Positions 16,801 through 29,896 are shown, numbered from the stretch's first letter. The stretch is 64,000 bases of DNA from Bifidobacterium phasiani (GCF_019331775.1 NZ_JAHBBD010000008.1:30894-94893); one strand, 5' to 3'. A program made the numbers and translations. The notes: generated from the sequence alone by a model not told the origin.

Positions 16801-17748
16801 TCACTGGTTCTGGGCGCGGGCCTTCTCGGTCTTGTCGGCGAGCTGCAGCAGGCGGCGGATGCGGCCGGCGATCGCGTCCTTGGTGATCGGCGGATTCGCC
16901 AGGCGGCCGAGCTCCTCGAGGCTGGCGTCGCCGTGGTCCAGGCGCAGCTGGCCCGCCGCGCGCAGGTTCTCGGGGATATCGTCGCCCAGGATCTCGAAGG
17001 CCTTGCGCACCTTGTCGCTGGCCTCGGCCGCGGCCTTGGCGCTGCGGCGCATGTTCGCGTCGTCGAAGTTCGCCAGGCGGTTGGCCTTGCCGCGGGCCTC
17101 GCCGTCGGAGCGCTTGCCGGTCCACTCGCGGGCCGAATGGGGCGCGCCCATCAGCATGAGCATGCGCTCGATGGCGTCCGGGTCCTTCAGCGTCACGCGC
17201 TCGGAGCTGCGCAGCTGGCGCGGCTTGGCGGTCACGCCGAGGCGGCGGGCGGCGCCGACCAGGGCCAGCGCGGCCTCGTTGGTCGGGCAGACGATCTCCA
17301 GGTAGCTGGCCTTGCCCGGGTCGGACAGGCCGCCGTGCGCCAGGAACGCGCCGCGCCACGCGGCCTTGACCTGCGCGATGTTGCCGCTGATGATGTCGGC
17401 GGGCAGGCCGAGGACGAGGTGCTTGCGCCGGTCGAGCAGGCCGGTCTGCAGGGCGAGGGCCGCGCCTCCGCGCTCCACCTGCACCAGATAGCGCTGGACC
17501 ACGCCGTTCGGGGTCTGGCGGGCCACCTGGGTCAGGCCGGCCTCGTGGCCGTACAGGTTTCTGATGGTGGATTGAAGCCATTTCGCGGCCTCGAGCGAAT
17601 CGAACTGAGCCTGCACGATGATCTGCCGCTGCACCAGACGCAGACCGCCTCCGAAGCGGATCATCGCGGTGGCCTGCGCCTTCTTGGCGGCAGGAAGCTC
17701 GTTGTCGATTGCAGCCAGCTCGCTTTTGACATCATCCAGAAGCGCCAA
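16801..17748 (-). CDS. whiA: DNA-binding protein WhiA
   Basis: 315 aa. It has a LAGLIDADG-like N-terminal domain ([13 protein letters not shown], residues 28-40; [16 protein letters not shown] near 185) followed by a C-terminal helix-turn-helix ([26 protein letters not shown], residues about 272-300). WhiA controls cell division and sporulation genes in streptomycetes and is conserved across Gram-positives. The start is a TTG at 17748 with a strong AGGAGG 7 nt upstream, so the rare start codon is well supported. Gene order uvrC-(aroE)-rapZ-whiA is the conserved actinobacterial arrangement. Confidence 0.95.
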   Translation of the reverse strand: MALLDDVKSELAAIDNELPAAKKAQATAMIRFGGGLRLVQRQIIVQAQFDSLEAAKWLQSTIRNLYGHEAGLTQVARQTPNGVVQRYLVQVERGGAALALQTGLLDRRKHLVLGLPADIISGNIAQVKAAWRGAFLAHGGLSDPGKASYLEIVCPTNEAALALVGAARRLGVTAKPRQLRSSERVTLKDPDAIERMLMLMGAPHSAREWTGKRSDGEARGKANRLANFDDANMRRSAKAAAEASDKVRKAFEILGDDIPENLRAAGQLRLDHGDASLEELGRLANPPITKDAIAGRIRRLLQLADKTEKARAQNQ

Positions 17749-17930
17749 GAGCCAACCTCCTACTATCCCGTTCTTCTCCAGTGTTCCAACATGTTTCGGA
17801 CGTCCAACCCACGATTGTACCGGGGTTCAGTGATACCCAACGACTTGGACAACCTCCGACCATCCTACCGCCATGCGGATGAAATCCGTTCGCTATATGG
17901 TCGCTGGGCGGAAGGCGTCCCGTCGTCCGT

Positions 17931-18866
17931 TCAGTTATGCCGCTTCGGCAGCTCGCGGGCCGACACCGTGACCGACAGCCCGCGCGAGCGCAGACGCCTC
18001 GCCAGCGCCTCGCTCATCGCGACCGAGCGGTGCTGGCCGCCGGTGCAGCCGACCGCGATCGTCACGAAGTGCTTGTCCTCCTGGGCGTATCCCTCGATGG
18101 CCACGGCGATGGCCTTCTCGTACGCGTCCAGGAAGTCCTCGGCCCCGGGGCTCGAGAGCACGTAGTCGCTGACGGGCTTGTCGGTGCCGTTGAGCTCGCG
18201 CAGCTCGGGCACCCAGAAGGGGTTGGGCAGGAAGCGCACGTCCGCCACGAAGTCGGCGTCGATCGGGATACCGTACTTGAACCCGAAGCTGAAGATGTGC
18301 ACGGACACCGTCGAGGGGCCCGCGCCCAGCAGCCCCTCGTACAGCTTGGTGCTCAGCTGGTGGAGGTTGAGCGCGGAGGTGTCGATGACGATGTCGGCCC
18401 GCTCCTTGAGCCCCTCCAGCAGCGTGCGCTCCTCGTCGATGCCGTCGATCAGACGCGAGCCCTGCTGCAGCGGGTGCGGGCGGCGGACCGACTCGTAGCG
18501 CTTGATCAGCACCTCGTCGCTGGCGTCCAGGAACAGGATGCGCGTCCTGACGCCCAGGTCGTCCAGATGGCCGAGCACCTGGGACAGGTCGTCGAAGTAG
18601 CTGCGGGATCGCACGTCGATGACGCACGCCAGCTGGTGGATCTTCGAGGACGAGTTGGTCATCATGTCGACCAGCGGCACCAGCAGCTTCGGCGGCATGT
18701 TGTCGACCACGTACCAGCCCATGTCCTCGATGCTGTTCGCCGCGCAGGAGCGCCCCGCCCCGGACATGCCGGTGATGAGCAGGACCTCGAACCCGTCGGC
18801 CGGCGAGGGCTCCCCCGCCGAGGCCGGCTGGTCCGCGTTGACTTGCACGATCGGTTGTCGGAACAT
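17931..18866 (-). CDS. rapZ: RapZ/YvcJ-family nucleotide-binding protein
   Basis: 311 aa. It has the P-loop ITGMSGAGRSCAANSIEDMGWYVVDN (residues about 30-55; note GRS where most have GKS) and the C-terminal hallmark VTIAVGCTGGQHRSVAMSEAL near 275. Family members bind GTP/ATP; RapZ controls GlmS through RNase E in E. coli, but its role in Gram-positives is less clear. The ATG at 18866 overlaps the aroE stop by one base (TGATG) with GGAGG upstream; a GTG one codon earlier is possible. The P-loop substitution K to R is odd for an ATP-binding Walker A and worth noting. Confidence 0.93.
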   Translation of the reverse strand: MFRQPIVQVNADQPASAGEPSPADGFEVLLITGMSGAGRSCAANSIEDMGWYVVDNMPPKLLVPLVDMMTNSSSKIHQLACVIDVRSRSYFDDLSQVLGHLDDLGVRTRILFLDASDEVLIKRYESVRRPHPLQQGSRLIDGIDEERTLLEGLKERADIVIDTSALNLHQLSTKLYEGLLGAGPSTVSVHIFSFGFKYGIPIDADFVADVRFLPNPFWVPELRELNGTDKPVSDYVLSSPGAEDFLDAYEKAIAVAIEGYAQEDKHFVTIAVGCTGGQHRSVAMSEALARRLRSRGLSVTVSARELPKRHN

Positions 18867-19867
18867 CACAACGCCTCCTCAAGCGCTTGTCTCATCGGCT
18901 TCTCCACGATACCAAGGACGGCCGCGTCGCCTCCGGTCATCCGCCACACCTGCAGGACCGCCTGGTACAGCAGCATCTCCTGGCCGCCGACGGCGCGCGC
19001 GCCCCGCTCCGCCCACGCGGACATCAGCGCGGTGGGCCGCGGGTCGTAGACGACGTCCAGCAGCGTGCCGCGGGGCGCCGGCGTCTCCCCGCCGGCGATG
19101 GCGGCCGCGATGGGGTCGGCCGCATGCGCGGGCATCGTGCTCACGGCGACGTCGGCGTGAGCCAGCTCGGCCGGCGCCCGGTCGAGCGCGACGATCCGAA
19201 GCGACCTGCCGGCCGCTTCGGCGAGGGCGTGGAACGCGTCGGCGTTGCGTTCGGGGTGGCGGGCGGCGACGACGATGCGGCCGACGCGCGGCGCCGTCAT
19301 CATCGTGCAGGCCGCCACCGCGGACATGGCGGTGTTGCCGTTGCCCAGCACGACCGCGACGCCGCCGTCCCGATCCGGGGCGGCATCGGCGGCGTCCGCG
19401 CCCCGGGCGCCGCGCGGCGCCGCGCCCTCGGGGTCTGCGGCTCGGGCGGTCCCGCCGGCGATCGCATCAAGGTTGGCGTCGGCCCCTATGGCGTGCTCGA
19501 ACGCCAGCACGATGCCGGGGACGTCCGTGTTGTACAGCCGCATCGCGGGCAGGCCCGCGTCCGCCGGGCAGACGGCGTCCCAGTCGAAGACCACGGTGTT
19601 GGCCACGGAGAGCCGACGCGCCCAGGAATCGTCGGGCGTGCCGTACGACTGGATCGTTCGTTTCAGCGGCATCGTCAGGCTCAGGCCCGACCACGACGGG
19701 TCGAGTCCGGCGAGGAAGCCGTGCAGGTCGCCCTCCCCGACCTCATGCCGGCCGTACGACCAGTCCTCCAGTCCGAGCGCGCGGTACGCCGCGTTGTGCA
19801 GCACCGGCGACAGCGAATGCGCGATCGGCCTTCCCAGCACCGCGCACCGATGGTTCACGACCGTCAT
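18866..19867 (-). CDS. aroE: Shikimate 5-dehydrogenase-like protein
   Basis: 333 aa, longer than the usual 270-290. The N-terminal substrate domain reads VLGRPIAHSLSPVLHNAAYRALGL (SxS motif) and GLSLTMPLKRT (catalytic Lys). The NADP part has VVLGNGNTAMSAVAA near 195, and the end has GTLLDVVYDPRPT and GQEMLLYQA. An insertion of about 35 residues rich in Ala/Asp/Gly/Arg (near 150-185) sits before the Rossmann motif. It reduces 3-dehydroshikimate in the aromatic amino acid pathway. The ATG at 19867 follows AAAGGAGG. It is translationally coupled to rapZ. Confidence 0.88.
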   Translation of the reverse strand: MTVVNHRCAVLGRPIAHSLSPVLHNAAYRALGLEDWSYGRHEVGEGDLHGFLAGLDPSWSGLSLTMPLKRTIQSYGTPDDSWARRLSVANTVVFDWDAVCPADAGLPAMRLYNTDVPGIVLAFEHAIGADANLDAIAGGTARAADPEGAAPRGARGADAADAAPDRDGGVAVVLGNGNTAMSAVAACTMMTAPRVGRIVVAARHPERNADAFHALAEAAGRSLRIVALDRAPAELAHADVAVSTMPAHAADPIAAAIAGGETPAPRGTLLDVVYDPRPTALMSAWAERGARAVGGQEMLLYQAVLQVWRMTGGDAAVLGIVEKPMRQALEEAL

Positions 19868-20298
19868 GGCCCCTCCTTTGCCGTTTCGGTACCATGCTAG
19901 CCGATGGACGCGCTGATACGTCAAGTAACTTTACATTTCGGATGCGGGGCATGCGCGGCTGCGGCGGCAGGCGCGGTCGTGGAGGTGTGAGGTGTGCCTA
20001 GCTGCGGGATTCACGTGGTCATGGCGACGCGCATGGCTGCAAGGGCGGGCATATGGTTGCGGGATTCCGCGTGGTCGCGGCGGCTGCGTGTGGCGGCGGT
20101 CGCGCGGGGTTTGGAGGGCCTGCGCCCGGGATGCGGGCATGCGGTCGCGGAGGCACGCATGGCTGTGGCGGCGCGCAGGTCCATGCGCGCCGCCGTCCTC
20201 GAGACCTGCGCCCGCGAACCTGATCGGTCCGGGCTCCGGGCTCCGGGCTTCGGGCCGATCGGTGCGGCGGGACGGATAACGGTATGAACCGGTTGGCC
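19868..20298. other. Gene-free GC-rich gap between uvrC and aroE with short repeats and a hairpin
   Basis: No convincing gene. Imperfect repeats recur: GCGGGATTC-CGTGGTC at about 20003 and 20058, and CGCATGGCTG at about 20029 and 20156. A perfect 11-bp inverted repeat GGCGGCGCGCA/TGCGCGCCGCC lies at 20166-20193 and a second stem-like pair around 20221-20260. The hairpins fit 3'-end processing or termination of uvrC. Confidence 0.5.
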
Positions 20299-23112
20299 CT
20301 ACGACTGAGGTGCGGGCCGTGCGGGCTGCTCCTGGTGCAGCGCGGCGTGGATCGCCTCGGCCTTGGCGCGGCCGATGCCCTTGACCTGCTCGAGCTGTTC
20401 GACACTGGCCTCGCGCATCGCGCGCACCGAGCCGAAGTGGTTGAGCAGGCGTTTCTGGTAAGCCGGCCCGATGCCGGGGATGTCGTCCAGCGCCGAACGC
20501 AGCGCCCCCTTGCGGCGGGCCTGGCGGTGGTAGGTGATCGCGAACCGGTGGGACTCGTCGCGCACGCGCTGCAGCAGGTACATGCCCTCGGACTGCCGGC
20601 TCATGATGATCGGGTAGTCGTCGTCCGGCACCCAGACCTCCTCGAGCCGCTTGGCCAGCCCGCACACGGCCACGTCGTCGACGCCGCAGTCCTCCAGGGC
20701 CTTGGCGGCGGCCATGACCTGCGGCTTGCCGCCGTCGACGACGACGAGGTTCGGCTTGTAGGCGAACCGGCGCCGGTCGGTGTTCTGCTGGACGATGGCC
20801 TCGCCCTCCGCGGTGCTCCCGGATCGTCCGTCGGCCGCGTGTCCGTCCGCGTCGCCGCCGTGCGCGACCACGCCCTGGTCGGCTCCGCCGCGTGCGGCCC
20901 CGGCATGGGCGATGCGTCGCTCGTTGTCGAGGCTCTCGCCGGAGTCCCCGGCGATGTTGCCGTGCCGGAAGCGGCGGGTCAGGGTCTCGTAGAGCGCGCT
21001 GAGGTCGTCGAGCGCGCCGCTGCCGTCCGCGCCGCGGATGGCGAAGCGGCGGTATTCGGACTTCTTGGCGATCGCGTCCTCGAACACGACCATCGAGGCG
21101 ACCTGGTAGGCGCCGCCGACGGTGTTGGATATGTCGTAGCATTCGATGCGCAGCGGGGCCTGGTCGAGCCCCAGCGCGTCGGCGACGTCGTTCATCGCGC
21201 GGCTGCGCGTGGCCATGTCGCTGATGCGGCTCATCTTGCTGCGCTGCAGCGCCTGCGACGCGTTGTCGTTGGCTCGGTCCAGCAGGGCGCGCTTCTCGCC
21301 GCGGCTCGCCACGCGGATCGACACCGCTCCCCCGCGCAGCCCGGTCAGCCAGCGTTCCAGCTCCTCGCGCCGCGACGGCTCGATGGGCACGATGACCTCG
21401 CGGGGCACGGGCGCGATCGGGGCGAGCAGGTCGGCGCGGCCGGTCTGCTCCTGGCGCTGGTTGCGCTGCCGCGTGGCCTGCGCGCGGGCCTGCGCGTCGG
21501 TGGCGGTGACGGTCTGCGTCGAACCGACGGCGTCGCGCCGGGACTCGACGACGATGTGGCGGCCGGCCTCGGCGTCGGCCTCCTGGACGAGGTCGGAGTA
21601 CACCTGGGTGAGCAGCTCCGCCATCAGGTCGGCGTCGGCGATGTCCTCGACGCGCTCGACGCTCCAGTTGCGTTCGCCGCGGATGGAGCCGGACCGCACG
21701 AAGAACGCGTGCACCGACGCCTCCAGCTCGTCGGAGGCGAAGCCGAAGAAGTCGGCGTCGACGTCCTGGTCGAACGCCACCGCGTTCTGCTCCACCACGG
21801 AGGCGAGCATCTGGATCTCGTCGCGCAGCCGCGCCGCCTTCTCGAACTCGAGGTCGGCGCTGGCCTGCTTCATCTCGCGCGTCAGCCGCGCGATGTACGA
21901 ACGTCCCAGGCGCCCGGTCATGACGCCGGCGAGCCGCTCGCACATCCGCCGGTGCTCCTTGGTGCTGATCCGCCCCACGCACGGGGCCGAGCACTTGCCG
22001 ATCGAGGCCAGCAGGCACGGACGATTGGTCAGCTGGGCCTTGTGGAACACCGAGTCGGAGCAGGTGCGCACCGGGAACGTCTTGAGCAGCCGGTCCAGGC
22101 TTTTGCGCATGTCCCAGACCTTGGCGTAGGGGCCGAAGTACCGGGTGTCGCGGCGCTTGCGGCTGCGCGTCACCCAGATGCGCGGGATCCGTTCGCCGAC
22201 GGATACGGCCAGATACGGGTAGGTCTTGTCGTCGCGCAGCTTGATGTTGAACCGCGGCTCGAACTCCTTGATCCAGGTGTACTCCAGCGTCAGGGCCTCG
22301 AGCTCGGTGCCGACGACCGTCCATTCCAGGCTGCGGGCGGTCAGCACCATCGTCTGCGTCCGCGGATGCAGCTGGTACAGCGGCTGGAAGTAGTTGGACA
22401 GCCGGTTGCGCAGGTTCTTCGCCTTGCCGACGTAGATGACCCGGCCCTCGCCGTCGCGCCATTTGTACACGCCCGGCTTGGCGGGGATGTCCCCGGTCTT
22501 CGGGCGGAACAGGTCGCGGCTGTCGCCCAGCAGCGGCGCGCCGTTGGCGTTCACCGGCGCCTTGGCGGCATCGCCCGATGCGGGGGCGCTCGTGTCGACG
22601 TCTCCGGATGCGTTGGACGTGCCGTCAAGCGCATCGGCGACGGACGGGCCGGTGCCGACGGACGCGGAGGTCGTGCCGCCGAGTGCATCGACGGAGGACG
22701 GTCCGATGTCGGCGGATGCGCCGACGGTGCCCGCGGGATCGGTCGGTCCGCCGCCGTCGGAGGCCGGCGGTGCACCGGCGGTGTCGGCGGATGCGTCGGA
22801 CGCGCCGCCGATCGCGTCGGCGGCGGTCGCCGCCCGGACGGGGGCGGCCGGGGCGGACGTGTCGGCAAGGCCGGCGAAACCGGCCGGATCGGCGATGCCG
22901 GGCGCGTCGGGCGCATGGTGCGCGCCTGCGGTGCCGATCCGGGCGGGTGCGTCGATCGCGTCGGGCGCATGGCGGGCGTCGGCGGAGCCGGTCGTGCCGG
23001 ATGCGCCGAACCCGCCACCCATCAGGCCCGCGGTGCGTTCGGCGTCCATCAGCGACCGGGCGGTTCTGCGCCACTCGTCCGGACTGTGTCTTTCAACCAT
23101 TCCCGATGCCAT
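20299..23112 (-). CDS. uvrC: Excinuclease ABC subunit C, with long low-complexity N-terminal extension
   Basis: 937 aa, against about 600-700 in most bacteria. Residues 1-200 are an Ala/Asp/Gly/Pro/Thr-rich, apparently disordered extension. The GIY-YIG nuclease follows (IPAKPGVYKWRDGEGRVIYVGKAKNLRNRL near 205), then the UVR region (SADLEFEKAARLRDEI), the UvrC RNase H-like domain (IECYDISNTVGGAYQVASMVVFEDA; LVVVDGGKPQV) and the C-terminal helix-hairpin-helix (IPGIGPAYQKRLLNHFGSV). A second low-complexity insert (about 60 residues near 690) interrupts the endonuclease domain before RRRFAYKPN. UvrC makes both incisions in nucleotide excision repair. AAAGGA precedes the ATG at 23112. uvrA lies 34 bp upstream in the same direction. 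Confidence 0.95.
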   Translation of the reverse strand: MASGMVERHSPDEWRRTARSLMDAERTAGLMGGGFGASGTTGSADARHAPDAIDAPARIGTAGAHHAPDAPGIADPAGFAGLADTSAPAAPVRAATAADAIGGASDASADTAGAPPASDGGGPTDPAGTVGASADIGPSSVDALGGTTSASVGTGPSVADALDGTSNASGDVDTSAPASGDAAKAPVNANGAPLLGDSRDLFRPKTGDIPAKPGVYKWRDGEGRVIYVGKAKNLRNRLSNYFQPLYQLHPRTQTMVLTARSLEWTVVGTELEALTLEYTWIKEFEPRFNIKLRDDKTYPYLAVSVGERIPRIWVTRSRKRRDTRYFGPYAKVWDMRKSLDRLLKTFPVRTCSDSVFHKAQLTNRPCLLASIGKCSAPCVGRISTKEHRRMCERLAGVMTGRLGRSYIARLTREMKQASADLEFEKAARLRDEIQMLASVVEQNAVAFDQDVDADFFGFASDELEASVHAFFVRSGSIRGERNWSVERVEDIADADLMAELLTQVYSDLVQEADAEAGRHIVVESRRDAVGSTQTVTATDAQARAQATRQRNQRQEQTGRADLLAPIAPVPREVIVPIEPSRREELERWLTGLRGGAVSIRVASRGEKRALLDRANDNASQALQRSKMSRISDMATRSRAMNDVADALGLDQAPLRIECYDISNTVGGAYQVASMVVFEDAIAKKSEYRRFAIRGADGSGALDDLSALYETLTRRFRHGNIAGDSGESLDNERRIAHAGAARGGADQGVVAHGGDADGHAADGRSGSTAEGEAIVQQNTDRRRFAYKPNLVVVDGGKPQVMAAAKALEDCGVDDVAVCGLAKRLEEVWVPDDDYPIIMSRQSEGMYLLQRVRDESHRFAITYHRQARRKGALRSALDDIPGIGPAYQKRLLNHFGSVRAMREASVEQLEQVKGIGRAKAEAIHAALHQEQPARPAPQS

Positions 23113-23146
23113 GGGGTCCTTTCGTCTCCGTTGCCGGCCGCGACGT

Positions 23147-26146
<3,000 letters not shown>

Positions 26147-26210
26147 TGCTTCCTCCATCATGATCGCATGACCGGTGCCATGCCAAGGATACCGCATTTG
26201 CGACGAGGAT

Positions 26211-26226
26211 TCGAACAGTTGTTCGA
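26211..26226. promoter_or_regulatory. LexA (SOS) box upstream of uvrA
   Basis: TCGAACAGTTGTTCGA fits the actinobacterial SOS box TCGAAC-N4-GTTCGA exactly. It is 65 bp before the uvrA start; a possible -35 (TCGAAT) overlaps it and a possible -10 (TATCCT) lies 17 bp further downstream on the minus strand. Confidence 0.9.
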
Positions 26227-26379
26227 GCGTGTCGCGACGGCGTGGCCCGCCACACCTCAGATAAGCCGCGTTGTGCGGGCGCATGCTTCGGTATAGGATA
26301 TCCGAGTCCCGGCCCGTGTTTCGCTCACGGCGTCGTGGCCGTGCGGCGGGCGGGGCGTGGCGGAGAAAGGCGGTGCGGC

Positions 26380-27747
26380 ATGAGCGAAGACGGCGTTCCG
26401 GGCGGATCCGGCAATCCGCTGGCCACGAGGCCGGTGGGGCGGCTGGCCGTGTCCCTGGCCGTCCCCGCGGTCATCGCCCAGGCGTGCAACGCCCTGTACA
26501 CCATCGTCGACCGCCTGTTCCTGGCGCACATCCCCGAGGTCGGCGACCTGGCCATGACCGGCGTCGGCGTGTGCTTCCCGATCCTGCTGGCCGTCTCGTC
26601 GTTCGCCTCGCTGGTAGGCTCCGGCGGCGCGCCTCTGGCGTCGATCGAGCTGGGGCGCGGCAACGTGCGCAAGGCCGAGCGCATCCTCGGCTCCAGCGTC
26701 GCCGCGCTGATCGCGATCGCCGTCGTGCTGCCGACGCTGCTGCAGATATTCAAGGAGCCGATCCTGCTGGCGTTCGGCGCCAGCGAGGCCACGATCCCGT
26801 ACGCGATGGAGTTCCTGACCGTCTATCTGTCGGGCACGGTGTTCGTGCAGTTCGCCCTGGGCCTGAACACGTTCATCACCGCGCAGGGCAGGGCCCGCGT
26901 GGCGATGACCTCCACGCTGATCGGCGCGTTGAGCTCGGTGGCGCTGGACCCGCTGTTCATCTTCGCGCTCGACATGGGCGTGTACGGCGCCGCGCTGGCC
27001 AACGTGGTCGCGCAGGCGCTGTCGGCGGCGTGGGTGATCGGGTTCCTCTCGTCGCGGCGCAGCGTCATCCGTCTGCGTCTGCGGGACATCCGCCCCGATC
27101 CGGTGCTCAAGTCGGTGGTCATGCTCGGCGTATCGCCGTTCATCATGCAGTTCACCGAATGCGTCATCCAGGTCGTGTTCAATGCGAGCCTGCAGCGCTT
27201 CGGCGGCGACGAGTACGTGGGCGCGATGACGATCATCACCAGCCTGATGCAGCTGATCACCGTGTTCTCCAACGGCATGACGCAGGGCGTGCAGCCGATC
27301 GTCGGGTACAACTTCGGCGCCCGTCGGTTCGATCGGGTGCGGCGGGCGTATCGCGGCATGTTCGTGGTGCAGATCGCGTTGAACTCGGCGATGGTGGCCG
27401 CGTTCATGCTCGCCCCGGGCCTGTTCGCCGGCATGTTCACCTCGGACCCCACGATCACCGGCATCGTGGTGCGGATGCTGCCGGTCTTCTGCTGCGGCAT
27501 GGGCGTCTTCGGCATCCAGAACGTCGTGCAGTGCTCGTTCGTGGGCATGGGCCAGGCCAAGCCGTCGCTGTTCCTCGCCGTCTTCCGCAAGATCATCCTG
27601 CTGGTGCCGCTGGCGCTGATCCTCCCCCACGTCGCCGGACTCGGCGTGCTCGGCGTGTTCGTCGCCGAGCCGATCTCCGACATCACCTCCGCGATCGTGG
27701 CCGGTCTGCTGTTCCGCGGGCTGATCCCGGCGCTGCTGTCGGAGTGA
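26380..27747 (+). CDS. MATE-family multidrug/organic cation exporter
   Basis: 455 aa with about twelve hydrophobic segments in two homologous halves (first begins [31 protein letters not shown]; second begins [27 protein letters not shown] near 247). MATE conserved spots include [15 protein letters not shown] and the [20 protein letters not shown] loop near 306-325. It exports drugs or metabolites using a Na+ or H+ gradient; the substrate is unknown. The ATG at 26380 has GGAGAAAGG 9 nt upstream. It is divergent from uvrA. Confidence 0.92.
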   Translation: MSEDGVPGGSGNPLATRPVGRLAVSLAVPAVIAQACNALYTIVDRLFLAHIPEVGDLAMTGVGVCFPILLAVSSFASLVGSGGAPLASIELGRGNVRKAERILGSSVAALIAIAVVLPTLLQIFKEPILLAFGASEATIPYAMEFLTVYLSGTVFVQFALGLNTFITAQGRARVAMTSTLIGALSSVALDPLFIFALDMGVYGAALANVVAQALSAAWVIGFLSSRRSVIRLRLRDIRPDPVLKSVVMLGVSPFIMQFTECVIQVVFNASLQRFGGDEYVGAMTIITSLMQLITVFSNGMTQGVQPIVGYNFGARRFDRVRRAYRGMFVVQIALNSAMVAAFMLAPGLFAGMFTSDPTITGIVVRMLPVFCCGMGVFGIQNVVQCSFVGMGQAKPSLFLAVFRKIILLVPLALILPHVAGLGVLGVFVAEPISDITSAIVAGLLFRGLIPALLSE

Positions 27748-27953
27748 CGTGCCGCGGGGCGGCGCGTCCGGCGGATCCGGAATGACGCGGCCGCCGGGCG
27801 AGGGTCCGGCATTGGGTATGATGGACGCTTGGCGTTGCAACAAGGAATACAAAGTGGAACCGAGCCGCGCGGCACCGCGCCACGGGAACCGGATTGAGGA
27901 ACGGAACCGGACCGTGCCGGCGCGCGGCGAACGACGACTGGATAGGTAGAGAT

Positions 27954-29555
27954 ATGGCCATCGAGGCACAGGGACTGGAGATTCAGATCGGCGCGCGCAC
28001 GCTGCTGCACCCGACCGACTTCCACGTGACCAAGGGGGACAAGATCGGCCTGGTGGGCCGCAACGGCGCCGGCAAGACCACGCTGACGCGCGTGATTACC
28101 GGGGACATGCTGCCCAGCGCGGGCAAGGTGCGCGTCTCGGGCAAGCTGGGCTATCTGCCGCAGGACACCCATGCCAGCGACCCGGAGCAGACCGCGCTCG
28201 ACCGCATGATGAGCGCCCGCGACATCGCGCGGATCATCGGCCGCATCCGCAAGGCGGAGCACGAGATGACCGATCCGGACCCGGATGTGATGACGCGCGC
28301 GATGAACCGCTACGACAAGGCGATGCAGGACTTCGACAAGGCCGGTGGCTACGCGGCGCAGTCGGAGGCGTACGCGATGGCCGAGTCGCTCGGCCTGCCG
28401 CAGGACGTGATGGACCGGCCGCTCGGCACGCTGTCCGGCGGCCAGCGCCGCCGCATCGAGCTGGCGCGCATCCTGTTCTCCGACGCCGACACCCTCATCC
28501 TCGACGAGCCGACCAACCATCTGGACGCCGACTCCATCGAGTGGCTGCGCGACTACCTGAAGCGCTACGAGGGCGGGTTCCTGGTGATCTCGCACTCCAC
28601 CGAGCTGCTCGACGAGGTGGTCAACAAGGTTTGGCACCTCGACGCGCAGCGCGGCATGATCGACATGTACTCGCTCGGCTGGAAGGCGTACCTGCACCAG
28701 CGGGCCGTGGACGAGGAGCGCCGCCGCCGCGAGCGCGAGGTCGCCGAGAAGAAGGCCGAGCGCCTGATGAGGCAGGGCATCCGCCTGCACGCCAAGGCCA
28801 CCAAGGCCGTCGCCGCACAGAACATGATGCGTCGCGCCGAACGTCTGCTCGAGGAGACGCAGGCGGCGCAGAAGAAGGAGAAGGTCGCCGACATCCGCTT
28901 CCCGGAGCCCGCGCCCTGCGGCCGCACGCCGATCATGGCCAAGGACATCTCGAAGGCGTACGGATCGAACATCGTGTTCGCGGGCATCAACCTGGCCATA
29001 GACAAGGGCTCGCGCGTGGTCATCCTCGGCTACAACGGCGCCGGCAAGACCACGACGCTGCGTCTGCTCGCGCACATCGAGGAGCCGGACACCGGCGTGG
29101 TCGAATACGGCCACGGCTGCAAGATCGGCTACTTCGCGCAGGAGCACGACACGCTCGACCTGAACGCGACGGTGCTGGAGAACCTGCAGCACGTCGCCCC
29201 CGAGCTCGACAACACGCAGGCGCGCTCGATCCTCGGTTCGTTCCTGTTCTCGGGCGACGACGCGTTCAAGCCAGCCAGCGTGCTTTCCGGCGGCGAGAAG
29301 ACCCGCCTCGCGCTGGCCACGCTGGTCACCAGCCGCGCGAACGTGCTGCTGCTCGACGAGCCGACGAACAACCTCGACCCCGCCTCGCGCGAGGAGATCC
29401 TCAAGGCCATCGCCAAGTTCGAGGGCGCGATCGTGCTCGTGACCCACGACGAGGGCGCCGTGCAGGCGCTCAACCCCGAGCGCGTGCTGCTGATGCCCGA
29501 CGGCGACGAGGACCTGTGGAACGACGAATACCTCGAGCTGGTGGCCGAGGAATAG
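27954..29555 (+). CDS. ABC-F family ATPase
   Basis: 533 aa with two ABC domains and no membrane segments. First Walker A is GRNGAGKTTL (residues about 36-45), signature LSGGQRRRIELARI near 160 and Walker B LILDEPTNHLDADS. Then comes a charged linker (EERRRREREVAEKKAERL, residues about 255-275), second Walker A GYNGAGKTTT near 360, signature LSGGEKTRLALATL near 445 and DEPTNNLDPAS. ABC-F proteins act on the ribosome (translation rescue or antibiotic protection). The ribosome site is weak (GGTAGAG) before the ATG at 27954; the region before it includes a possible -10 TATGAT at 27816. Confidence 0.93.
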   Translation: MAIEAQGLEIQIGARTLLHPTDFHVTKGDKIGLVGRNGAGKTTLTRVITGDMLPSAGKVRVSGKLGYLPQDTHASDPEQTALDRMMSARDIARIIGRIRKAEHEMTDPDPDVMTRAMNRYDKAMQDFDKAGGYAAQSEAYAMAESLGLPQDVMDRPLGTLSGGQRRRIELARILFSDADTLILDEPTNHLDADSIEWLRDYLKRYEGGFLVISHSTELLDEVVNKVWHLDAQRGMIDMYSLGWKAYLHQRAVDEERRRREREVAEKKAERLMRQGIRLHAKATKAVAAQNMMRRAERLLEETQAAQKKEKVADIRFPEPAPCGRTPIMAKDISKAYGSNIVFAGINLAIDKGSRVVILGYNGAGKTTTLRLLAHIEEPDTGVVEYGHGCKIGYFAQEHDTLDLNATVLENLQHVAPELDNTQARSILGSFLFSGDDAFKPASVLSGGEKTRLALATLVTSRANVLLLDEPTNNLDPASREEILKAIAKFEGAIVLVTHDEGAVQALNPERVLLMPDGDEDLWNDEYLELVAEE

Positions 29556-29880
29556 CCGTCGGCCGTGGATCCGGTCGCGGCATCCTCCGCGGCCGGATCC
29601 ATCGGAATCCCCTGCCTGGTGAATCCCCGGCCCCGGCTCCGGCGAATCCTTCTCCCCGCCTCGCGCGATGAGATTCATGCGGCGGACCGGTGCGAATCCC
29701 GTCTCGCGTGATGAGATCCATAATCGGGCCGATGCCAAGGCCCGCTCATCCCCATGCATCGGCTCGCGCGGGCCTGATTATCCCATGCGGCGTCTCGCGC
29801 AGATCCATGCGGGCCCCGATCATCTCATGCGGCGGTCCCGCGCGGGGCTCGATCATCCCCATGCGGCCCGCGCAGCCCAT
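29556..29880. repeat. Degenerate ~30-bp repeats (CTCGCGC...ATGCGGC)
   Basis: From about 29660, units starting TCGCGC/TCGCGT (29661, 29703, 29764, 29794, with CCGCGC at 29837) and running into GATNATC(C)CCATGCGGC recur four to five times in imperfect form. No open frame with coding character was found. The first 100 bp after the ABC-F stop (29556-29660) hold short GGATCCG/CGGATCC-type repeats likely belonging to the terminator. Confidence 0.6.
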
Positions 29881-29896
29881 CCCCTCTTCCACTGCG

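Noticed and set aside
26257..27969. 570-codon minus-strand frame opposite the MATE gene
   Set aside because: Composition dominated by Arg/His/Gln/Asp, typical of antisense reading of a membrane protein gene.
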